DNA of 64,000 nucleotides from Hymenobacter roseosalivarius DSM 11622 (GCF_900176135.1 NZ_FWWW01000052.1:1-64000); one strand, 5' to 3'. Counted from the stretch's first letter, positions 1-10,360 are shown. The notes: generated by a model from the letters alone, not told the origin. Translations and numbers: made by a program.

Positions 1-28
1 TTAAACGGAGAGTTTTTTTTAATCACTA

Positions 29-38
29 TAAACGTTTA
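29..38. promoter_or_regulatory. possible LacI-type operator upstream of susC
   Basis: The sequence TAAACGTTTA is a perfect 10-bp palindrome about 85 bp before the susC start codon, in an otherwise AT-rich leader. AAACGTTT-like palindromes are typical LacI/CcpA-family operators. No LacI gene lies in the window, so a regulatory role for the SusC/SusD locus is inference from position and symmetry only. Confidence 0.3.
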
Positions 39-123
39 CGTAAATAAAAAAGTCCCCTCAGGATTGATACACGGTGAGTTTGCGGAGATTACAATACTAA
101 TTCTCCACTAAGCCTACCGTCCC

Positions 124-3100
124 ATGCGAACAACTACCTTTTTGCTGATCATCTTGGCGCTGGCAGCAAGCTTATCTGCGCATGCCCAAACCCGTCAGGT
201 GACAGGCGCCGTTCTGAGCGCCGTCGACAGAGCGCCGCTCCCTGGAGTCTCGGTAGTTGTGAAAGGCACTACCACGGGTACTTCTACTGATCCTGAAGGA
301 AAGTTTAATCTATCGGTGCCAGCTGATAGCCAGCCTGTACTGGTTCTGTCTTTTATTGGCTTTGAGCCCACTGAAGTAAGTGTGGGCAATAGGTCAACTA
401 TCGATGCAATTCAGCTCAAGGAAAAAACCACCGAGCTAAACGATGTGGTCGTGGTCGGTTACGGCACCCAGCGTAAGCAGGATGTAACGGGCGCCGTGGC
501 GTCCATTTCGGCCGGGCAGGTGGCCGAAACGCCTATCACACGGGCCGACCAGATATTGCAGGGCCGGGTGGGCGGCGTACAGGTGACGCAGACCAACTCT
601 GAGCCGGGCGGCAACGTCTCCATCCGCATCCGGGGGACAAATTCCATCAACTCCGGCAACGAGCCGCTGTTTGTGATTGACGGCTTTCCGGGAGCTGGCG
701 ATTTGAACTCTATCAACCCCAGCGACATCGAGTCGATTGAGGTGCTGAAAGATGCGTCGGCCACGGCTATTTATGGTAGCCGGGGGGCAAATGGCGTCGT
801 GATTATCACCACCAAAAAAGGCAAGGCAGGCGCTAATACCATCAACTTTGAAGCCTACACCGGCGTGAGCAATATTCGCAAGCAGTATGACCTGATGAAC
901 GCCACCGAGTATGCTACTTACCTGAACGAGGCCCAGGCGCTCAACAACTTAGAGAACCGAACTACTACGCCCTTGCCCTTTACCCAAGACCAAATAGCGC
1001 AGCTGGGCGAAGGCACCGATTGGCAGGACGAGGTTTTTCGCCAGGGCCGGATAAGCAATTATCAACTGGGGTTTAATGAGGGCAACGCGGACACCCGCTA
1101 CAACCTGAGCTTCAACTACTTCGACCAGGACGGTATTATCCAAAACTCGGGCTTAAAGCGCGGGTCTATTCGGCTGAACCTGGATAAAAGAGTCAGCAAT
1201 AAAATCAACGTCAACTTCACCAGCCAGATTTCCCGCACGCAGCAGCAGCGCACCACCGTGAATACCAATGGGGGCAGCGGTGGCGGCGTGGTTCTGGATG
1301 CGCTGCGGTTTAGCCCTACGCAGACCGTACGCGACGCGGACGGCAACTATACTTTACAAAACCAGCCGATACCCTACGTAGAAATTGGCGGTAACCCCGT
1401 CGCCTACGCTGACCTGGCCAAGGACGAGGCAACTGTCACGCGCGGCCTGATCAACGTAGCCGGGGAATATGAAATTCTGAAAGGCCTGAAGCTGCGCATT
1501 GCCGGTGGGGTCGACATTTTTGGCAACCTGCGCAATCAGTTTATTCCCTCTACCGTGTTCGTAGGCCAGAATACAAACGGCTCCGCGACCAAGGCGTCGA
1601 ATAGCAATTATAGCTGGCTGAACGAGAATACGCTGACCTTCGACCGGGCACTAAACGAGAATAACGCCCTGAACGTGGTGATAGGTCTTACGTCGCAGCA
1701 ATTCGTAAATGAGAACTACACCGCCGCTGCAAATAACTTTTTTACGAATGCGCTGGGCAGCGACAATCTCGGTATCGGGGCCAATATCCTGACCCCCATA
1801 TCCGGGAAAAGCCAGAACACCCTGGCGTCTTATTTTGGCCGCGTTAATTACCGTTTGTTCGAGAAATACCTGTTCACATTTACCATGCGCGCCGACGGCT
1901 CGTCGCGTTTTGGCGCCGATAATAAATGGGGCTATTTTCCGTCGGCGGCCGTTGCGTATCGAATTATTGATGAGCGCTTCATGGAGAATTTATCCGCCTT
2001 CAGCGACCTGAAGCTGCGCGCCAGCTACGGCATTACCGGCAACCAGGAAATTGGCTCGTATCAATCGGTGGGGCGCTACGGCCTGAACGCGTACACGGCT
2101 GGTACTACGCGCCTGGTTGGCTTAGCGGCTTCCAACATTCCCAATCCAAATCTGAGCTGGGAGTCAACGGCTTCTGCCGATGTGGGCATCGACTTAGCCT
2201 TCCTGAAAAACCGGATAACCGTAACAGCAGACTATTACTACAAGAAAACCACCGACCTGCTGCTGCAAGTGTCGATTCCGCAGACCTCGGGCTTCTCCAA
2301 TATTCTGCAAAATGCCGGCAGCGTGCAGAACAAAGGCTTCGAGTTCTCTTTGAATACGGTGAATTTTGACGCCAAAGCATTCTCCTGGAACACCAACCTG
2401 AACCTGTCGCTCTAACCGCAACAAAGTGCTCGACCTGAATGGCGAGCGGGAGCGGTTTGTGGGCCAGTCCAGCACCAGCATCTTTCCGGGTGCCACGGGC
2501 GCTACCAGCGTGCTGCGCGTGGGCGAGTCCATCGGCTCCTTTTATGGCTACGTGTTTCAGGGAATCTGGCAGACGCCCGAGGAAATTACGGCCAGCGGCA
2601 TCACCACTCTCGTGCGCCCCGGCGACCCGCGCTACGCTGACCTGAATGGCGACAATCGAATTGATGGCAACGACCGCACCATCATCGGACAGGCTCAGCC
2701 CAAATTTATTTACGGCGTCACCAACAACTTCACCCTGGGGCCGGTTAGCCTGAGCCTCTTTATCCAGGGCGTGGAAGGCTCCGACATTCTGAACCTAAAC
2801 CGCTACGAGCTGGAGTCGGGCTTTGTAGCGCCCAATAAGCTCAAGACCGTGGTAGACCGCTGGACCGGCCCCGGCACCAGCAACACCATCCCAAAGGCCA
2901 ACAGCGTCGTGCGGCGCAATACGGGCATCACGAGTGACGTGGTGGAAGACGGCAGCTTCGTGCGCCTCAAAACTGCCACCATATCCTTCCAGGTACCTGT
3001 GCCTCAGGGCATGAGCAACACTGTGAAATCGGCTAGCATCTACGTGACCGGCCAGAACCTGATTACGATTACCGACTACTCGGGCTTCGACCCGGAGGTA

Positions 3101-3196
3101 AACTCATTTGGTAACTCCGGCCTGAGCCTGAACACCGACTACAACGCTTTTCCCACCACCCGGACCTTCATTGCCGGCGTGCGGATTGGCTTTTAA
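124..3196 (+). pseudogene. SusC/RagA-family TonB-linked outer-membrane protein, frameshifted
   Basis: This is a TonB-dependent glycan importer of the SusC family. It has a signal peptide (about residues 1-22, ending SAHAQ), a carboxypeptidase-regulatory-like domain (about 24-105), the DVVVVGYGTQ segment, a plug domain with the FVIDG motif, and a beta-barrel. The reading frame ends at a TAA at 2413-2415 and resumes one base out of register, giving NLSL then NRNKVLDLNGE, and runs to 3196. Removing one T at 2413 restores a protein of about 1020 residues, the usual SusC size. The downstream part is well conserved in character and ends with the typical aromatic-rich terminus (IAGVRIGF). The SusD partner follows after 26 bp. 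The lesion may be a real recent frameshift or a sequencing error. If real, the barrel is truncated and glycan import is lost. Confidence 0.9.
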
Positions 3197-3222
3197 TCAA
3201 CTAGGTAATAATCGGTACTGAC

Positions 3223-4644
3223 ATGAAAAAGAAGATTATTCTCCTGGGCATCTGTTCACTTGGCTTGTTCTCCTCCTGCGAGAAGTTTCTGGAAGAAAAG
3301 CCCTACGACTTCCTGACGAGCAGCAATTTTTATCAAAACGAAGGCGACGCAACTGCCGCCCTGAACGGGGTATTCAGCACCATGCAGGTGCAAACGCATT
3401 ATGGCCGCACGGTGTGGCTGGTGACGGAGTTGCCTGGCGAATACATGGAGGTGGTGGGTGCCGCTACCGGCGACCGCGCCGAGCTGAACCGCTACACCTA
3501 CACCGCCAACAACGGGGAAATTGCCTTCTGGTGGATCAACACGTATCGGATGATCAGCCGGGCCAACGACGTGATTGAAAAAACGCCCCCCATCAACATG
3601 GACGAGGCGCGCAAAAACAACATCATCGGCAATGCGCGCTTCCTGCGGGCGCTGGGCTATTTTGAGCTGGTCCGCAGCTACGGCGATGTGCCTCTTATTT
3701 TAAGTCCCGTCAAAGGCCCCAACGACGACCTCCGGCCCGCGCGTACGCCCCAGGCGCAGATCTATGAGCAGATTATCGACGACCTAAAATTCGCGGAGGC
3801 CAACTGCCTGCCGGAAAACCAGATTCCGGCGGCGAATAAGGGCCGGATATCTACTGGCGCCGCCTCATCTATGCTGGCCAAAGTATACCTGACCCGCGCC
3901 AGCAGCCCCGCCGCGCAGGGCGCCGACAATCAGGAGGCGCTGGCGGCCTGCAACCGCGTGATTTCTTCCAATACGTACAGCCTCTCGCCGGTGTACGGCG
4001 ACGTGTTCTTGCCCGATCGGGAAAATGGGCCGGAGCATATTCTTTCCGTGCAGTTCGATTTGCCCCCCAACGTGGGCAATATCATCGTGCGGCAGAATTA
4101 CCCGGCGCTGCTGGGTGGGTTTGCGTCGTTCACGGTGAGGGACGCTTTTGTTAACTCCTACGCCGCTACCGATGTGCGCAAGGAGTGGAACGTAAGCAAC
4201 CGCGCCGGCACCACCACGCTGCCTCAGTACTACTTCAACAAGTTCCGCGACGACCGGCGCATCGGCAACGACTCGCGCGTGAACTGGCTTATCACCCGCT
4301 TCGCCGACGTACTATTAATGCAATCGGAGGCGCTGAACAACCTGAACGCCGGAGATGCCACTAAGTACCAGGGGATAAACGGCGTACGGGTGCGAGCTGG
4401 TTTGGCCCCACTACCACTCACGGCTACTACCAAAGATGCGTTTGTGGATCTATTGGTACGGGAGCGAGGTTGGGAGCTGTGCTACGAAGGCCACCGCCGC
4501 TACGACCTGCTGCGCCTGAACCGCCTGAAGCAAGTGCAGCAAGCCACGTTCAACCGCGTTATCAGCGACAACTACCTGCTGTTCCCGATTCCGCAGAGCG
4601 AGGTCATTCTCAATCCGAACCTCACGCAAAACCCCGGTTTTTAA
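3223..4644 (+). CDS. SusD/RagB-family nutrient-binding outer-membrane lipoprotein
   Basis: This 473-residue protein is the SusD partner of the preceding SusC. It would lie as a surface lipoprotein over the SusC barrel and capture oligosaccharides. The start MKKKIILLGICSLGLFSSC is a lipoprotein signal with the lipidated Cys at residue 19. The FYQNEGDATAALNGVF and RFLRALGYFELVRSYGDVPL stretches are typical of the N-terminal TPR-like fold of SusD. The C-terminal part contains the ERGWELCYEGHRRYDLLRL signature, and the protein ends NPNLTQNPGF. It is intact, unlike its SusC partner, so the pair is probably non-functional only if the SusC frameshift is genuine. The substrate cannot be told from SusD alone. 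The linked GH88 and GH2 enzymes point to a uronic-acid-containing glycan. Confidence 0.95.
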   Translation: MKKKIILLGICSLGLFSSCEKFLEEKPYDFLTSSNFYQNEGDATAALNGVFSTMQVQTHYGRTVWLVTELPGEYMEVVGAATGDRAELNRYTYTANNGEIAFWWINTYRMISRANDVIEKTPPINMDEARKNNIIGNARFLRALGYFELVRSYGDVPLILSPVKGPNDDLRPARTPQAQIYEQIIDDLKFAEANCLPENQIPAANKGRISTGAASSMLAKVYLTRASSPAAQGADNQEALAACNRVISSNTYSLSPVYGDVFLPDRENGPEHILSVQFDLPPNVGNIIVRQNYPALLGGFASFTVRDAFVNSYAATDVRKEWNVSNRAGTTTLPQYYFNKFRDDRRIGNDSRVNWLITRFADVLLMQSEALNNLNAGDATKYQGINGVRVRAGLAPLPLTATTKDAFVDLLVRERGWELCYEGHRRYDLLRLNRLKQVQQATFNRVISDNYLLFPIPQSEVILNPNLTQNPGF

Positions 4645-4659
4645 CTGCTGAAAATCGCG

Positions 4660-4797
4660 CTGGGGGGTTTTTTTGGTAGTCGCTAATGCGTTGTGAGCGT
4701 GCGGTTGCATCTGCAAATGCTGCCGGGAATTCACGCTTACTCGCAGACTACCAAAAAATGCCCCCCAGTCGCAATATTACCGGCTGGGGGGCATTTT
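4660..4797 (+). terminator. terminator with alternative hairpins between susD and the GH88 gene
   Basis: A strong hairpin pairs 4755-4768 with 4784-4797 (14 bp, AAAATGCCCCCCAG and its complement) and ends in T residues, which suits termination after susD. The same left arm can instead pair with 4660-4681 (CTGGGGGG, T7, GGTAGTC against 4746-4768, nearly complete). The two structures are mutually exclusive. That could be simple terminator redundancy or an attenuator ahead of the GH88 gene at 4890. Confidence 0.65.
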
Positions 4798-4889
4798 CGG
4801 GCGTTGTACACGCCTGCATTCGCTGGTACTATTTCACCGAAGCCACTACTCGCCAGGGCTCACACTACCTCATTCTAATCCTGCTATAC

Positions 4890-6080
4890 ATGGGAGTAAA
4901 GTATAAAGCACTTCTTCTCTCCACGATGCTGCTAGCGGGCCAGGCGGTAGTTGCCCAAAAAGGTAATGCAATTCCGGTGGAGCAGGTTATTGCGTTGACC
5001 GAGAAGCAGTACACAGGCTACTGTAAGCAATACCCCGACAGCACCAAATATCCGCGCAGCACCAAAGAAGACGGCACTATTCTGCTGACTTCGTCCCGCA
5101 ACTGGACCAGCGGGTTTTTCGCCGGTAGCCTGTGGTATCTGGCGCGGTTTACGAACCAGGAAAGCTGGCGCCGCCGCGCCGCCGCCTGGACCGAAACGTT
5201 GGAGGCGGAAAAAAACACGACCAACACGCACGATCTGGGCTTTATCCTGAACAATTCCTTCGGCCAGGGCTACGCTTTGACCCAGAATCCGAAGTACAAA
5301 GACGTGGTATTACAGGCCTCCGCTACGTTGGTGCGGCGCTTCAACCCTACAGTCGGTGCCATTCGCTCCTGGGATTTCGCGCCGTTCACGTATCCGGTTA
5401 TCGTCGATAATCTGATGAACCTGGAAATGCTGTTGTCGGCGGCCAAGCTCAGCGGCGACACCACGTTGGCGCGCATCGCCACAACGCACGCCGACACCGA
5501 TCTGAAATACCGGTTTCGCAAAGACCACAGCACCTTCCACGTCCTCGACTTCGACCCCGCTACCGGCAAACCCCTGAAGCGAATAACGCACCAGGGCCTG
5601 GCCGATAACTCCTGCTGGGCGCGGGGTCAGGCTTGGGCGATTTATGGGTACACCATGCTCTACCGCTACACCAACAACAAGCAATACCTCGCCGCCGCCC
5701 AGCACGCCGCCGACTATTTCATCAAGCAAACCAACCAGATTCCGGACCACATTCCCTATTGGGATTTCAACGATCCGGCCATCCCCAACTCGCCCCGCGA
5801 TGCGTCGGCCGCGGCCGTAGCCGCCTCGGGCCTGTTGGAGTTGAGCAAGTATGCCAAGAGCCAGAAGAAGTATAAGGAGGCCGCTACGGCTATGCTGAGT
5901 AGCCTCTGTACGCCGCAGTACCTGGCAGTAGCGGGGACCAATAACTTCTTTCTGCTGAAGCATTCCACGGGAAATAAGCCCGCCAAATCGGAAATCGATG
6001 CGCCGCTAGTATATGCCGATTACTACTTTCTGGAGGCATTGTGGCGCTACAAGAACTACGCAACGCTGGCGCTTCAATAA
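4890..6080 (+). CDS. GH88/GH105-type unsaturated glucuronyl (or rhamnogalacturonyl) hydrolase
   Basis: This 396-residue secreted enzyme is predicted to hydrolyse the 4,5-unsaturated uronic acid that polysaccharide lyases leave on oligosaccharides, probably in the periplasm. I chose the ATG at 4890 because it gives a clean signal peptide (MGVKYKALLLSTMLLAGQAVVAQ). The longer open frame upstream reads through the terminator. Family signs are WTSGFFAGSLWYLAR, the THDLGF motif with a candidate catalytic Asp, VIVDNLMNLEML with the second conserved Asp, and SCWARGQAWAIYGYTMLYRYT, the (alpha/alpha)6-barrel signature. No lyase gene lies in the window, so the upstream depolymerase must be elsewhere or outside. 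With SusC/SusD and the GH2 enzyme this completes a small polysaccharide-utilisation locus. Confidence 0.9.
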   Translation: MGVKYKALLLSTMLLAGQAVVAQKGNAIPVEQVIALTEKQYTGYCKQYPDSTKYPRSTKEDGTILLTSSRNWTSGFFAGSLWYLARFTNQESWRRRAAAWTETLEAEKNTTNTHDLGFILNNSFGQGYALTQNPKYKDVVLQASATLVRRFNPTVGAIRSWDFAPFTYPVIVDNLMNLEMLLSAAKLSGDTTLARIATTHADTDLKYRFRKDHSTFHVLDFDPATGKPLKRITHQGLADNSCWARGQAWAIYGYTMLYRYTNNKQYLAAAQHAADYFIKQTNQIPDHIPYWDFNDPAIPNSPRDASAAAVAASGLLELSKYAKSQKKYKEAATAMLSSLCTPQYLAVAGTNNFFLLKHSTGNKPAKSEIDAPLVYADYYFLEALWRYKNYATLALQ

Positions 6081-6089
6081 ATTCCAGAA

Positions 6090-6309
6090 CGTCATGCAGA
6101 GCGTAGAGAAACATCTCGCTCGCCTCGTTGCCAAGTAACTTTTAAAAGGAGTTGTATATAGTCGTCTGTCATCCTGACGAAGGAAGGACCTTATCACGTA
6201 TGCACGAGTCGTTATTATGCCAGTCGTTCTTCGGGCATAAGGTCCTTCCTTCGTCAGGATGACAGAAGGAGCGAAAGAAAAGAGTTATTTCGGGAAGATC
6301 TGCATGACG
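6090..6309. repeat. nested palindromic (REP-like) element
   Basis: The 313-bp gap between the GH88 and GH2 genes holds a perfect 29-bp inverted repeat, 6166-6194 against 6237-6265, whose arms begin CTGTCATCCTGACGAAGGAA. Outside it lies a second inverted pair, CGTCATGCAGA at 6090-6100 and TCTGCATGACG at 6299-6309. The GTCATnCTGA core resembles the element at 27813-27888, so both probably belong to one dispersed family. No coding potential is seen. Confidence 0.75.
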
Positions 6310-6393
6310 ACCAGACTAATTGAATAGCTAACCGAGAAACTGACTTCAGCTTCATTGCGAAAAGCTGAAAGAATACGCACTAACCATTAGCTC

Positions 6394-8856
6394 GTGAAAG
6401 TCGTCAAGCTCGCTGTAATTTTTCTGATTTTCTTACTGGGGGGCAAATACGCCTCTGCCCAGAAAAGTACCCGCTTAAACGACAACTGGGAGTTTGTACG
6501 GCAGGATTTGGGCGGGGTGTGGGAAGCGGTGCGGCCCATCGGCGCGGGCAACCCCGAAAGTGTGCCGCTGTGGGAGAAGGTAACGCTGCCGCACTGTTTC
6601 AACGCCCGCGACGCCGTCAATCCGGACGTGAACTACTACCAAGGGCCTGGCTGGTACCGCACTCAGCTGGAGGTGCAAAACCCCTATGCCAACGGCCGCA
6701 CGCTGCTCCATTTTGAAGGTGCCGGCCAGAAAACCGATGTCTACATCTACACCACCAAAGTAGGTAGCCACGTGGGCGGCTACGACGAGTGGACGGTCGA
6801 TATCACCCAGGCCGTGGCCGATTTCAAACAAACGGAAGTCTTTCAAAAGCAATTCAAGGGCAAAGTTCCCCTCTCGATTCGCAGCGACAACTCGCGCGAC
6901 CTGGAGATGATGCCCTCCGATTTATCGGATTTCAACGTGTATGGGGGGCTGTATCGCTACCTGAATCTGGTGTATGTACCGGCTGTTTCGCTGGAGCGGG
7001 TGATGGTCAAAGCGGAAGTTGACCCGGCCGGCAAGCAAGGCTGACTGAACATTAAAGCTGCTTTTCAGGAGCCCTCGCCGGGTGGCAAAGCCCAGGTACT
7101 AGTGCGCGTGCTGGACCCAAAAGGTAAGCAAGTCGGGAAGTACCAGGCAAGCTATACGGTGAAAGCAGGCGAACAGGATCTGCACACATTCCAGCTGAAA
7201 AATCCGCAGCTCTGGTCGCCGGACAAACCGCAGCTGTACACGGTGCAGTTAACCGTGAAATCCGGTGCCGACACCTTCGTGCGAACCGAGAAAGTTGGCT
7301 TTCGGCACATCGAGTTTGTGGAGAAAGGCCCATTTAAATTAAATAGCCAACGCCTGCTGCTGCGCGGTACCCACCGCCACGAAGACCACGCGGGCGTAGT
7401 CGCCGCCATGACCGAACCCATGATTCGGCAGGAAATGCGGATGATGAAGGAAATGGGCGTCAACTTTATCCGTCTGGGGCATTACCAGCAGTCGCACATT
7501 GTGCTGCAGCAGTGCGACAGCCTCGGCATAGTGGTGTGGGAGGAGATACCATGGTGTCGGGGTGGCCTGGGGGGCAAAATTTATCAGGAGCAGGGCCGCC
7601 GCATGCTCACCAACATGGTTCAGCAGCACTACAACCATCCGTCGGTTATCATTTGGGGGCTAGGCAACGAAAACGACTGGCCCGGCGACTTTCCGGAGTT
7701 CAATAAGGAAAAGATTCGGACCTACATGAAGGAGCTGAACGCGCTTTCCCACCAGCTCGACCCGGCCCGCTACACCGCCATCCGTCGCTGCGATTTCTGC
7801 AAAGACATCGTAGATGTGTATTCGCCCTCCATCTGGGCCGGCTGGTACCGCGGCGTATACACCGATTATAAGGAAGTCAGCGAGAAAGAGTTTCAGGGCG
7901 TGAAGCGCTTCCTGCACGTGGAGTGGGGCGGCGACAGCCACGCCGGCCGCCACTCCGAGAACCCCGACAACGCCCTGGCCAAAATCAGCAGTGCCCAGCG
8001 CGCCGACGAGCGAGCCGGCGATGCGTCCCTGTTCGGCGGCAGCGCCCGCGTCTCGAAAGACGGCGACTGGAGCGAAACCTACCTCTGCAACCTCGTGGAT
8101 TGGCACCTGAAGGAGCAGGAAACCATGCCCTGGCTCAGCGGCACGGCCTACTGGCCCTTCAAGGATTTCTCCACGCCCGTCCGCCCCGATAATCCAGTGC
8201 CCTACATGAACCAGAAGGGCGTAGTAGAGCGCGACTTCACCAAAAAAGAGGCCTACTACGTGTTCCAATCGTACTGGACCACCAAGCCGATGGCGCGCAT
8301 CTACGGCCATAGCTGGCCCGTGCGCTGGGGCGACAAAGGCAAGCAGAAGATGATAAAAGTGTATTCCAACTGCGAGCAGGCCGAGCTGTTTGTGAACGGC
8401 AAAAGCTACGGCGTAAAGAAGCGCAACAGCCAGGATTTCCCGGCCGCCGGTCTGCATTGGACTGTCCCGTTCGTTGGGGGGCAAAATCAGGTGCGCGTAG
8501 TAGCGCGCCAAGGCAAGCAAACCGTGCAGGATGAAATCAGTTTCCGCTACCAAACCCAGAAATGGGACAAACCCACCCGCCTGACGCTGGAAAAAACAGG
8601 TGAAGCCGACGGCCTGACCACCGTCGAAGTAAAGCTCTTCGACGCCCAAGGTGTGCAGTGTCTTGATGCGGCCAACTGGGTACATTTTTCCCTTGCCGGG
8701 GCGGGCAAGTTGCACGATGATCTAGGCACCAGCAGCGGCTCCCGCAAAGTGCAGGCCTACAATGGGCGAGCCATCATCCGCCTAGAAGCCCAGGCCGGCA
8801 AGACGGCCGTAGCAGCTCAGTCGCCCGGTTTGGAAACCGTGCTGCTGACGCTATGA
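6394..8856 (+). pseudogene. GH2-family glycoside hydrolase (beta-galactosidase-like), in-frame stop
   Basis: The protein would be an 820-codon secreted GH2 enzyme, starting at a GTG (MKVVKLAVIFLIFLLGGKYASAQ signal peptide). Domain order: a jelly-roll sugar-binding domain with GWYRTQLEV and the DLSDFNVYGGLYR motif, an immunoglobulin-like domain, a TIM barrel, then DUF4982-like and C-terminal domains (ELFVNGKSYGVKKRN). The acid/base Glu in GLGNEND is codon 426 and the nucleophile Glu in HVEWGG is codon 510. Codon 217 (7042-7044) is TGA, and the same frame continues without a gap (KQG-stop-LNIKAAF), so a single substitution explains the break. It is either a nonsense allele or a sequence error. 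GH2 members include galactosidases, glucuronidases and mannosidases, and specificity cannot be fixed here. A uronic-acid-linked substrate would fit the GH88 neighbour. Confidence 0.9.
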
Positions 8857-8977
8857 GTGGGGGGCTTTTTCTGGATAAGTTATCCAGCTTTGTAGCTCTA
8901 AGTGCTATATTTTGTCTGGCTGTCTACAATATTAATCGTCTTACTAAATTCAGGCTATCCTTTCAAGCGATCCTCCA

Positions 8978-9310
8978 ATGAAAACTCTGCGACAGCCTGT
9001 TCAGCCTACAGGAAAAAAGGTGCTGCTGCTTACCCTCCTCCTGTTGCCTATTGGGTGCTTACTGTGGAAGTGGAGCACGCTGCCCGCCCAGGTCCCCTTG
9101 CATTTCTCCCGAGGCGGCGCGGATAGCTACGGCGACAAGCGGGCACTCATTGGCCTTGTACTCGTGCCTCTTATCGTATATATCGCGCTTCCTTTCATAA
9201 ACCGAGTAAAAGCGGGGAATACCGAGCGCTCACAAATCGGGACGGGTGTGGCGGTCTTTTTGAGTGTGATACTATGCGCGTTGCTGGTAGTCAGAATGCC
9301 TGCTAGATAG
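8978..9310 (+). CDS. DUF1648-domain small membrane protein
   Basis: This is a 110-residue predicted membrane protein with three hydrophobic segments (about residues 18-33, 55-73 and 87-106). The LPAQVPLHFSRGGADSYGDK segment after the first helix matches the DUF1648 signature (P-x-x-VP-x-HF), found in SdpI-like immunity or signalling proteins and in many uncharacterised membrane proteins. Only the DUF1648 module is present, without the extra C-terminal SdpI helices. It stands alone in a 590-bp interval between the GH2 gene and the DUF2975 pair. The function is unknown. Confidence 0.65.
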   Translation: MKTLRQPVQPTGKKVLLLTLLLLPIGCLLWKWSTLPAQVPLHFSRGGADSYGDKRALIGLVLVPLIVYIALPFINRVKAGNTERSQIGTGVAVFLSVILCALLVVRMPAR

Positions 9311-9449
9311 CTTTACCGCAGTCGAGTGACTGCGGGGGCATTTACTAGCCCGTGAAACATTAGTATTTATTGATTTCCAGTAAATAGTTTTCGTTTAGCA
9401 ATAATAAATGTAGCTTAACAGAATATTTTACTATTCAATTTATAGAGCT

Positions 9450-10067
9450 ATGCCGTTTTCTGTAACCCTTGCCTCTATCCGCCCAAGAGCGTTTCTGTTG
9501 TTATATATGGGCACGGCGCAGTTGCTGATTTTTGTAGGGGCAGTCAGTTATAATTTTTGGAGGAGTGACCACATAGTCGTGTTGAACGTGCAGGCTCACA
9601 AAATAGCCGCTGATCAGCCGCACTTATCCACTCATATCAACTCGCCTGTGGGTGCGTACCTGACCGGTACGCAGGGAACTTTGCTGTATCAAACCACTTC
9701 GTTTTGGGACCACCTGTTGCTGTACCGCCTTGGCGACATGACCCTTATGGATGCGCTGTTTGGGTTCGTCATCGGGGTTTACCTGTTCCGAGTACTGCTA
9801 GGGTTGCGGGCAGGCTATGAGTTTTCGAGCCGCTTGAGCCGGGCCATCACGATAATCGGCGGGCTCACGGTAGCGATGCACTTTATAAAATCGGCTTGCG
9901 ACATGGGTATAAAGCTGGTGTTCGAGGCTCGCATTCAACACCTGTTCTTCCTCGCTACCCCGCCGGCAAGCTTCATATACCTCATCTTGGGCTCCGTGTT
10001 GCTAATTTGTGCCCAATTGCTGCGGCGGAGCCAAGAACTGCAGCACGAAACCAACCTGACGATCTGA
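9450..10067 (+). CDS. DUF2975-family membrane protein (YoaS-like)
   Basis: This 205-residue membrane protein has about four predicted transmembrane helices (near residues 13-33, 98-118, 130-152 and 168-190) and a short extracytoplasmic stretch after the first helix. The layout and the linked helix-turn-helix gene match the DUF2975/YozG-type pairs found in Bacillota and Bacteroidota. Its TGA stop is followed directly by the ATG of the regulator, so the two are probably co-translated. The molecular role is unknown. Such pairs are thought to be regulatory, with the membrane protein acting on the small DNA-binding partner, but that is inference. Confidence 0.65.
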   Translation: MPFSVTLASIRPRAFLLLYMGTAQLLIFVGAVSYNFWRSDHIVVLNVQAHKIAADQPHLSTHINSPVGAYLTGTQGTLLYQTTSFWDHLLLYRLGDMTLMDALFGFVIGVYLFRVLLGLRAGYEFSSRLSRAITIIGGLTVAMHFIKSACDMGIKLVFEARIQHLFFLATPPASFIYLILGSVLLICAQLLRRSQELQHETNLTI

Positions 10068-10322
10068 ATGCCAGTCATCGTACAGCTTGACGTAATGCTG
10101 GCGCGCCGTAAAATGAGCTTAACGGAACTGAGCGAGCGGGTGGGCATCACCTTGGCCAACCTAAGCATACTCAAAAGCGGCAAGGGCAAGGCCATCCGCT
10201 TTTCAACGCTCGCGGCGCTGTGTCAAGCCCTAGCCTGTCAGCCCGGCGACTTGTTGGAATACGCGCCCGATGAAGACATTGAGCCATCGAATACTCTATT
10301 CGCTGACAAGGATATAGAATAA
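10068..10322 (+). CDS. small Xre/Cro-type helix-turn-helix regulator (YozG-like)
   Basis: This 84-residue protein consists almost wholly of a Cro/C1-type DNA-binding domain. RRKMSLTELSERVGITLANL supplies helices 2 and 3, and KAIRFSTLAALCQALACQPGDLLEY is the characteristic end of the HTH_26 subgroup. It starts immediately after the stop codon of the DUF2975 gene, an arrangement conserved in other genera, so the two form an operon. It probably regulates its own operon, but no operator is evident in the 139-bp gap upstream. Confidence 0.8.
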   Translation: MPVIVQLDVMLARRKMSLTELSERVGITLANLSILKSGKGKAIRFSTLAALCQALACQPGDLLEYAPDEDIEPSNTLFADKDIE

Positions 10323-10360
10323 TCTTCAGCATGACGAGGGCGGCCAATCTCAAGCTTAGG

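Noticed and set aside
4686..4889. An N-terminal extension of the GH88 protein starting at 4686
   Set aside because: It translates through the terminator hairpins and would bury the signal peptide. The ATG at 4890 gives a normal secreted protein.
7660..8715. A 351-codon open frame on the minus strand opposite the GH2 gene
   Set aside because: GC-rich third positions on the sense strand leave long antisense frames. No recognisable domain is present and the sense frame has catalytic motifs.
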